Shown here piece by piece: positions 58,307 to 64,000 of a stretch of DNA of 64,000 bases (position 1 is its first letter; the number at the start of each line of letters is the position of its first letter). The stretch spans positions 4,340,001 through 4,404,000 of the forward strand of contig NZ_JACHDO010000001.1 in assembly GCF_014201115.1 (NCBI RefSeq), in the 5' to 3' direction. The stretch comes from Nocardiopsis metallicus (GTDB lineage Bacteria > Actinomycetota > Actinomycetes > Streptosporangiales > Streptosporangiaceae). Under the pieces are notes generated by a model. It was given only the letters and a program-made list of their open reading frames with translations. It ran no database searches and had not been told where the DNA came from. A program made the position numbers and the translations under genes.

Positions 58307-60478
58307 ATGTCTGGATCTGAGCCCGTTGGCCCGTTGCCGGGTCCCAGAGACCTGATCAGCGGCCTGCGCCGCGCGATGGCCGCCGTGGAGGCGCATGCCG
58401 GCGGTGTCTACCTCTGGGACCCGGAGTCCTCAGCGCTGCGCATGGCCGTCCTCGTCGGCATGCCGCCCGACCTCCTGCACGCCTGGTACGCGGTCAGCCC
58501 CGACACGGCTCTGCCCGTACCCGACGCGATCCGCACCGGCGGCCTGATCTGGGTCCCCGACAGTGCCGGGGTCGCCCGCAGCTACCCGAGGATCGCGCTG
58601 GTGCTGCCCTACGACGTCTCGATCGGCTCCTACCCGATCGGCGACCGGGGCGCGGTCCACGGCGCGCTGTTCGTCATCGGGCGCGCCAGGCAGACCCCGG
58701 AGGTCCCAGAGGGGGCGGTGCGTGCGTTGGACGGCGCCGCCCGGGAACTCGCGAGGGTACTGGAAAGCGCCCGCGAGTCGGGTGCCCCGATCGTTCCCCC
58801 GAAAACCCCGCTCATCCCGGACCAGCCGCACAGCTCCCGCACTCCGGTAGCCGGTTTCACCGAGATGGTGGAACGCCTACCCCAGGGGCTTTGCGCGCTC
58901 GATACCAACGGGCGCTTCACCGTGGTCTCGGAGACCGCCTCCGAGCTCCTGGAGGCTCCGAGCGGGGCCCTGTTGGGACGGACTCCGTGGGCCGCGCTGC
59001 CGTGGCTGAACGACCCCGCCTACGAGGACCGCTACCGGGCGACCGTGTTCAGCCGGGTGCCCTCGCACTTCGTAGCGCTGCACCCCCCGGACCGCTGGCT
59101 CTCCTTCCGCCTGTACCCCGACGACACCGGGGTCACCGTCGTCATCACCCCGACGGAGGTCGACTGGACGGACGCCGGGGCCGAGAGCGGGGAGGACGCG
59201 CCCCGCTCCCCCACCAGGGCGGGATTCCTCTACCACGTGCTGCACTTGGCCTCGGCGCTCACGGAGGCCGCTGGTGTGACCGACGTGGTACGGATCGTCG
59301 CCGAGGAGATCATGCCGACCTTCGGCGCCTCGGCCCTGGCCCTGTTCGGGCACGACCAGCGGCGCCAGCGGCTGCTCCTGCTCGGACAGCGGGGGTTCGA
59401 CCCGGACTTCCTGGAGCTCCTGGACGAGAGCGCCTCCCGTACCCGCGCCCCCGTCGCGCGGACCACCGTCACCGGGGTGCCGGGCTTCTTCCGGTCCGCC
59501 GGCAACCTCCGCTCCGCCTACCCCGACCCGGGGGTCCACATCCAGGACGGCCTGGAGGGCTGGGCCTTCCTCCCGCTGGTCGCCTCGGGGCGGACGACGG
59601 GCACGTGTGTGCTCGCCTTCACCGACCAGCACACGTTCTCCGTGCAGGAGAGGGGCGTCCTCACCGCGCTGGGCGGCCTGATCGCCCAGGCACTGGAGCG
59701 GGCCCGCCTGTACGACTTCAAGCTCGGCCTGGCACACGGGCTCCAGGACGCGCTGCTCCCCCGGTGGACCCCACGGGTGCGCGGGCTCTCCGTGGCGACC
59801 CGGTACCTGCCCGGAACCGACGGTATGGACATCGGCGGCGACTTCTACGACCTCATACCCCTGGGCGGGAACGCGGGGGCGGCCATCGGCGACGTCCAGG
59901 GGCACAACGTCTCGGCCGCGGCACTCATGGGGCAGCTCCGCACCGCCCTGCTGGCCTACGCCACGACTTCGGACGAGGGGCCAGGCGCTGTGCTGCGGCG
60001 GGTGAACCAGCTCCTGTGCCTGATGGAGTCGGAACTGTTCGCCTCCTGCCTCTACCTGTGCCTGGATCCCGCGACGGGCAGGGTGAGCATGGCCAATGCC
60101 GGGCACCCCTCCCCGGTCCTGGCCGATGACTCCGGGGGGCGCGTCCTGCCCGCACCGGACGGACTCCTGCTCGGCATCGACGCGGAGGCCGACTACTCCG
60201 AGAGCGAGTTCACCCTCCACCCGGGAGCCACGCTGGCGCTGTACACCGACGGGCTGGTCGAAAGCCCCGGTGTGGACCTGGAGAGGGCGCAGCAAGACCT
60301 CGCCGACCGGCTCGCGGAGACGTCCCGCAGACCGATCGACGAGGTCGTCGACGAGTTGACCCGGGCAGCGCTCTCAGAGACGCACCGCCGCGACGACATC
60401 GCGCTCATGGTGCTGCGCACCGAGAACTGGGGGGCGGCTCCCGCGCGTGCGCGGACGCCGCCCCGGGACAGCCGCTAA
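58307..60478 (+). CDS. GAF-PAS-GAF-SpoIIE protein phosphatase
   Basis: The 723-residue protein has an N-terminal GAF-like domain (YLWDPESSALRMAVLVGMP), a PAS-like region (GFTEMVERLPQGLCALDTNGRFTVV), a second GAF (about 300-470) and a C-terminal PP2C/SpoIIE phosphatase with GGDFYDLIPLG and GDVQGHNVSAAALMGQLR (metal-binding Asp), NAGHPSPVLA, and ALYTDGLVE. Such proteins dephosphorylate anti-anti-sigma factors in partner-switching stress pathways. No partner gene is nearby. The ATG follows GGGGGACGT. Its stop overlaps the convergent glycosyltransferase stop (CTAA). Confidence 0.9.
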   Translation: MSGSEPVGPLPGPRDLISGLRRAMAAVEAHAGGVYLWDPESSALRMAVLVGMPPDLLHAWYAVSPDTALPVPDAIRTGGLIWVPDSAGVARSYPRIALVLPYDVSIGSYPIGDRGAVHGALFVIGRARQTPEVPEGAVRALDGAARELARVLESARESGAPIVPPKTPLIPDQPHSSRTPVAGFTEMVERLPQGLCALDTNGRFTVVSETASELLEAPSGALLGRTPWAALPWLNDPAYEDRYRATVFSRVPSHFVALHPPDRWLSFRLYPDDTGVTVVITPTEVDWTDAGAESGEDAPRSPTRAGFLYHVLHLASALTEAAGVTDVVRIVAEEIMPTFGASALALFGHDQRRQRLLLLGQRGFDPDFLELLDESASRTRAPVARTTVTGVPGFFRSAGNLRSAYPDPGVHIQDGLEGWAFLPLVASGRTTGTCVLAFTDQHTFSVQERGVLTALGGLIAQALERARLYDFKLGLAHGLQDALLPRWTPRVRGLSVATRYLPGTDGMDIGGDFYDLIPLGGNAGAAIGDVQGHNVSAAALMGQLRTALLAYATTSDEGPGAVLRRVNQLLCLMESELFASCLYLCLDPATGRVSMANAGHPSPVLADDSGGRVLPAPDGLLLGIDAEADYSESEFTLHPGATLALYTDGLVESPGVDLERAQQDLADRLAETSRRPIDEVVDELTRAALSETHRRDDIALMVLRTENWGAAPARARTPPRDSR

Positions 60479-62694
60479 CCCCCGGCGCCGGCGTGAGCGG
60501 TGGAACCCCGCCCGGCCGGAACCTCGCCTCGAACCACCAGGTCGCTCCACAGGCCGCGCACCCGCTCCAGGCCGTACACCGAGGTCACCTCGGCGCGGGC
60601 CCGACCGCTCTCCTCAGCGAACCGGCCCTCCGAGACCGTGGCGTGGATCGCCTCGGCCATCACGACCGGGTCGTCGTGGATCCAGTGCGGGTCGTAGATG
60701 GTGTCCGACCCGGGCCACGGCAGCAGCGCGGGGACGCCGCCGGATGCCGCACACTCGGCGGGTGCCAGGTGGAAGGACTCGTCGTCGCTGGTGGAGAGCA
60801 CGAACCCCACCCGGCGCAGCCAGGTGGCCACGTCCGGGCCGAAGCCGTCGAAGATCACCCCGGAGGCCAGCTGTTCGTCACGCTGGATGCGCCGGTAGAC
60901 CCGCTCGAAGTAGGCGCGCTCCTCGGGTCGGTTCCAGATCCACCAGTACTCCCACGGCTGTTTGCTCTTGACCGACAGCGTGTAGCGCGGGTCCATCCGG
61001 CGCAGTTCCGAGAGCACGTCCAGGCCGCGGTCCAGACGTTTGCGCGAGGGCGCGATGCCGATCATGCCCAGCGAGTACTCGGCCCCGGCGAGCTTGGGCC
61101 GGTCGAGTTGGCGGTCGTCCACCCAGTTGGGCAGGACCACGACCTTGTCGGCGGGCCAGCCGGTGAGTTCGCGGGTGAGGTCGGCGTAGTGCGGGCTCAC
61201 GCACACCACCGCGTCGACCTTGCCGATGTCCAGTCGGCGCGGCCACTCGGCGTACAGCTCGAAGCGGTGCAGGCGGACGATCAGCCGCTGGTCGGGGCGC
61301 TTCCACTTCGCGTAGAACAGGGCGTTGGGCCCGCACCACTCGCAGATGACGACGTCGGCCCAGCCGGCGAGCTCCCGGGACCGGTACTGGTCGTGGGTGC
61401 TCAGCCCCTCCCACTCGTCGATGCGCACGTCGAGGCCGGGCAGGGAGTCCAGGTACTCGGCCAGGCGGGTGAAGAACTTGAGGTCGTGACCGGCGATGAC
61501 CACCTTGAGCGGTCGTTCGGGGTCGGCGCCCGCGGGAGCGGCCGGGATCGTCTCGGCCAGGTAGCCGCGCAGGCGTTCGGCGGCCCGCTCCAGGGTGTGC
61601 TCGGCGGCGGCCGCCCGGCAGCGCTCGGCGGCCTCCGCGTACACGGCGCGGTCGTGGTAGGCGCGGGCGATCACCGCGGCCACCGAGGCGGTGTCCTCAC
61701 CGGCGAAGAGCGGGTAGTCCGCGCCGAGCAGCGCCTCGTGCATCGGGGTGCGGTTGAGCACCACCGGCAGGCCGAGGGCGCCCAGTTCCAGGACCTTGGT
61801 GGACAGCTCCAGGCTGGCGTCCATGTCGGGGTCGCGCCAGGACAGTCCGAAGTCGCATTCGGCGGACTGGCGGAGCGCGTCGGCACGGGCCATACCGCCG
61901 CGCCAGTCCACGTTCGGGGTACTCTCCAGGGCCTTGCGCATGCGCTTGGCCCAGTCGGCGGGCTCGGCGTGGATCTTGTCGCCGATCATCACCAGTTCGG
62001 AGTCGACCCCGAGGCGGGAGAGCTCCTCGGGGAGCCCGGTCATCTCCAGGGTGTTCCAGCGGGGCGCGAACTTGCCGGTGTAGGCCAGCCGGGTGCGGGC
62101 GTGGGTCTGGCCGTCGGCGGCGAGGCCCTCGGGCACCGCGGCGACCGGCGGGAAGAGCACCGAACGACCGCAGGCGGCGGGCACCGTCGACTCCAGGAAC
62201 GCGCGCAGCTCCTCGGTCTGGCAGAGCACGAACCGGGAGGCCAGCGCGATGTCGGTGAGTTCGGCGGTGGCCGTGGCGGTGAGCTCGCCGACGCTGTGCG
62301 GGAAGTCGGTGAGGTAGGTCCACAGGCGTCCGGCCAGGGCCTCCTTCTGGGCGGCCAGTCCGGCCAGGCGGCGGCCCCGCACGACCACGAGGTCGAAGGG
62401 TTTGCGGGTGTGCAGCCTGCCCATGAGCTCCACGGCCTGCTCGGGCGTGAGCCCGCGCGGACCGAGGTCGGACAGCATCTTGTCCTCGTAGGGGCGGACC
62501 AGCCGGACTCCGGGGGTCTCGGTGAGGGGCGCCGTGAGCCGGTCGGTGCGCACCTGGGCCTTGAGCAGCAGGGTGACCTCGCATCCGGCCGCGGCCAGGG
62601 CCTGCGCCATCGACTGCGCCCAGATCGCCGAGCCGTCGATGATGTTCAGGTCCACGTCCCCGTACAAGAGTGCGCGCGGAGGAGGTGTGCTCAC
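60475..62694 (-). CDS. Two-module glycosyltransferase-like protein
   Basis: The 739-residue protein contains two GT-B-like modules. Module 1 (1-~400) starts ALLYGDVDLNIIDGSAIWAQSMAQALAAAGCEVTLL and has LELGALGLPVVLNRTPMHEALLG. Module 2 (~405-739) starts KVVIAGHDLKFFTRLAEYLDSL and has VVCVSPHYADLTRELTGWPADKVVVLPNWVDD, then FVLSTSDDESFHLAPAECAASGGVPALLPW. These resemble GT4-type folds. GTG 62694 has GGGAAG upstream. It follows another glycosyltransferase-type gene by 56 bp and probably acts with it in cell-surface glycan assembly. Substrate unknown. Confidence 0.75.
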   Translation of the reverse strand: MSTPPPRALLYGDVDLNIIDGSAIWAQSMAQALAAAGCEVTLLLKAQVRTDRLTAPLTETPGVRLVRPYEDKMLSDLGPRGLTPEQAVELMGRLHTRKPFDLVVVRGRRLAGLAAQKEALAGRLWTYLTDFPHSVGELTATATAELTDIALASRFVLCQTEELRAFLESTVPAACGRSVLFPPVAAVPEGLAADGQTHARTRLAYTGKFAPRWNTLEMTGLPEELSRLGVDSELVMIGDKIHAEPADWAKRMRKALESTPNVDWRGGMARADALRQSAECDFGLSWRDPDMDASLELSTKVLELGALGLPVVLNRTPMHEALLGADYPLFAGEDTASVAAVIARAYHDRAVYAEAAERCRAAAAEHTLERAAERLRGYLAETIPAAPAGADPERPLKVVIAGHDLKFFTRLAEYLDSLPGLDVRIDEWEGLSTHDQYRSRELAGWADVVICEWCGPNALFYAKWKRPDQRLIVRLHRFELYAEWPRRLDIGKVDAVVCVSPHYADLTRELTGWPADKVVVLPNWVDDRQLDRPKLAGAEYSLGMIGIAPSRKRLDRGLDVLSELRRMDPRYTLSVKSKQPWEYWWIWNRPEERAYFERVYRRIQRDEQLASGVIFDGFGPDVATWLRRVGFVLSTSDDESFHLAPAECAASGGVPALLPWPGSDTIYDPHWIHDDPVVMAEAIHATVSEGRFAEESGRARAEVTSVYGLERVRGLWSDLVVRGEVPAGRGSTAHAGAGG

Positions 62695-62750
62695 GTTCTT
62701 CCCTTCGGATGCTGATGGGTGGCCCACAGTCTGGGTGGTCAAGCGGTCAC

Positions 62751-64000
62751 TCACCCGACCGCACCCGTCGAGGCGTCGGCGTGGGCGGGGCCCTCGTTGT
62801 CGCCGTCGGTCCCGGTCCCGTGGTCGGGGCCCAGGGCCAGCAGGCGGGTGCCGCGCCGGTTCCACTCCGCCGGGGGCCAGCCTCGCCGCAGCAGCTCGGT
62901 GCGGGCGAGTTCAGGGGTGACCGAGGTGACGAAGACATACTGCCGTCCCCCCGTGTCGCGGTCGAAGAAGCCCCGCTCCCCCGCCCCTGCCAGTGCCGTG
63001 CCGCCGACCGCCGCGCTGCCCGCGCCCTCGGGAGTGTTCGGGGTGCCGACGGCGTCGGCGTCGGAGCACTCGGCGGCGCAGGCGAGGTCGGCCAGCCGGT
63101 GGCGGCCGACCGGCCCGGTCCACAGGTGTGACCAGGGCGAAGTGGCGCATTCGGCCAGGGCCGCCCAGTGCTGCGGAGGGAAGCCGCCCACCTGGGAACG
63201 GGTCTGGTCCCGCGTGAGTTCCTCCGGGGTGTCGGGCGCGGTGGAGCGGACCGTGCGCACGGTCAGTCCCTCGGCGCGCAGGCGCTGGACGCCGGGCATC
63301 CGGGCGGCGGTGTCGGGCACGACCAGTTCGGCCGGGCGCAGCCGGGAGCCCAGAAGGTCCTCGGCCAGGAGTTCGGCGTCGGCCTCGGAGGCCGGGTCGG
63401 CCAGGATCGCGACACCGCGGCCGCTCAGCGGGAGTTCGGTGCCGGGGGTGCCCGCCGCGAAGTCGAGGCCGTGCAGGAGCGCGGCCAGGCGGACCGGGGC
63501 GGCCTCGTCGAGGAACACCTGCCGGAGCATGGCGCGCACCTCGCGGGGGGTGGGCTGCTCCGCGCGCAGCCGGGGCACGCTGACGGCGAGGTCCTCGGTG
63601 TCGGGCAGGGGCACGGCCGGGTGCGTGATGACCCGGGTGCCGCAGGCCCAGGCCCGGCGGCGCAGACGCAGGTCGCCGTGGCCGGACTCGGGGATCACGG
63701 CGACGTTGGCGGCGCGCAGGGCGTCGGGCAGGCCCGGGGAGTCGGCGTCGACCACGCCCACGCCGAGGTCCTGGAGGACGTCGGGGACCGGCTGGTCGGG
63801 TGCGGTGCGCACGAAGACCGCCTCGGGCCCGGAGACGAGTTCGGCGGCGACGGGGTTGAACAGGTGCAGCGGCACCCCGGCGTCACCCTTGTGCACGCGG
63901 TCGAAGCCGAGCTGGCGCAGGGCGGGCGGGGCGGGCGCGTCGTCGAGCAGGACCGTGGGGACGCCACGGGCCGCCGCGGACTCCAGGACCCAGTGCAGGG
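62751..64000 (-). CDS. Glycosyltransferase-associated protein, 5' end missing
   Basis: The open frame enters from the right edge and ends at TGA 62751; about 416 residues are visible. It reads as repeated Rossmann-like halves: GVPTVLLDDAPAPPALRQLGFD, RTAPDQPVPDVLQDLGVGVVDAD, ALRAANVAVIPESGHGDL, and later GRGVAILADPASEADAELLAEDLLG. This suggests a GT-B-like or nucleotide-sugar-related fold. The C-terminal ~140 residues (TSPWSHLWTGPVGRHRLADLACAAECSDADAVG) are of a type seen in large surface-glycan proteins. Upstream partner of the two-module glycosyltransferase. Function not assigned. Confidence 0.55.
   Translation of the reverse strand, partial: LHWVLESAAARGVPTVLLDDAPAPPALRQLGFDRVHKGDAGVPLHLFNPVAAELVSGPEAVFVRTAPDQPVPDVLQDLGVGVVDADSPGLPDALRAANVAVIPESGHGDLRLRRRAWACGTRVITHPAVPLPDTEDLAVSVPRLRAEQPTPREVRAMLRQVFLDEAAPVRLAALLHGLDFAAGTPGTELPLSGRGVAILADPASEADAELLAEDLLGSRLRPAELVVPDTAARMPGVQRLRAEGLTVRTVRSTAPDTPEELTRDQTRSQVGGFPPQHWAALAECATSPWSHLWTGPVGRHRLADLACAAECSDADAVGTPNTPEGAGSAAVGGTALAGAGERGFFDRDTGGRQYVFVTSVTPELARTELLRRGWPPAEWNRRGTRLLALGPDHGTGTDGDNEGPAHADASTGAVG

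Overview
The window is high-GC actinobacterial chromosome, most likely from Nocardiopsis or a related Streptosporangiales. The evidence is the GC-rich codon use, frequent GTG starts, a WhiB7 regulator, ANTAR and SpoIIE regulators, the AdnAB recombination nuclease, and a conserved block of neighbours: whiB7, uvrD2, mycoredoxin, nudC, adnB/adnA, an MGMT-like protein, moeZ, a TetR regulator, a ferritin-like MiaE homologue, rhlE, a hydrolase, PHP, DUF6758 and typA. Taxonomy is inferred from gene content, not from a marker gene.

Layout. 0-6.4 kb: the 5' part of whiB7 (minus) behind a ~650-nt leader with its own promoter, a 125-codon leader ORF and an intrinsic terminator; then tesB, uvrD2, mycoredoxin, an ANTAR regulator and nudC. 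6.5-10.9 kb: an M20 dipeptidase, a relic of a LuxR-type regulator, and a compact phosphonate-type operon (GntR regulator, FAD oxidoreductase, phosphonatase-like HAD). 11-18.5 kb: mobile and accessory DNA. An IS4 element has landed in the 3' RNA hairpin of a TnpB element whose tnpB carries an in-frame amber codon. Beyond it are an EF-hand protein, two related DUF4333 lipoproteins, and the first copy of a 1.95-kb unit carrying an IS110 recombinase. 18.5-29 kb: adnB/adnA, the alkyltransferase-like protein, an SPW membrane protein, a CTAG-targeting IS and moeZ. 29-36.6 kb: a small acidic protein, TetR, an MscS-type TM-helix protein, small hypotheticals, the ferritin-like protein, rhlE (apparently starting at CTG) and a hydrolase. 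36.6-43.9 kb: a class C-like group II intron placed behind a terminator, an MBL-fold protein that has lost its metal ligands, PHP, DUF6758, typA and mutT. 43.9-50.1 kb: an IS5-type element, mmcQ-recD2, and the second IS110 unit in the opposite orientation. 50.4-64 kb: a soluble Ser/Thr kinase, a cell-wall-anchored nucleotidase, secreted and membrane proteins, an OmpR-type two-component pair, a GAF/SpoIIE phosphatase and two glycosyltransferase-type genes.

The conserved genes point to DNA repair and recombination (UvrD2, AdnAB, RecD2, MutT), redox and NAD-RNA metabolism (mycoredoxin, NudC) and translation/RNA biology (TypA, RhlE, WhiB7 resistance control). The accessory genes form three main pieces: a candidate aminophosphonate catabolic operon, a series of five mobile elements plus one intron, and a signalling/cell-surface block at the right. 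The most informative structures are the whiB7 attenuator leader, the TnpB guide-RNA end split by an IS4, and the inverted pair of IS110 units that could flip about 30 kb of core genes.
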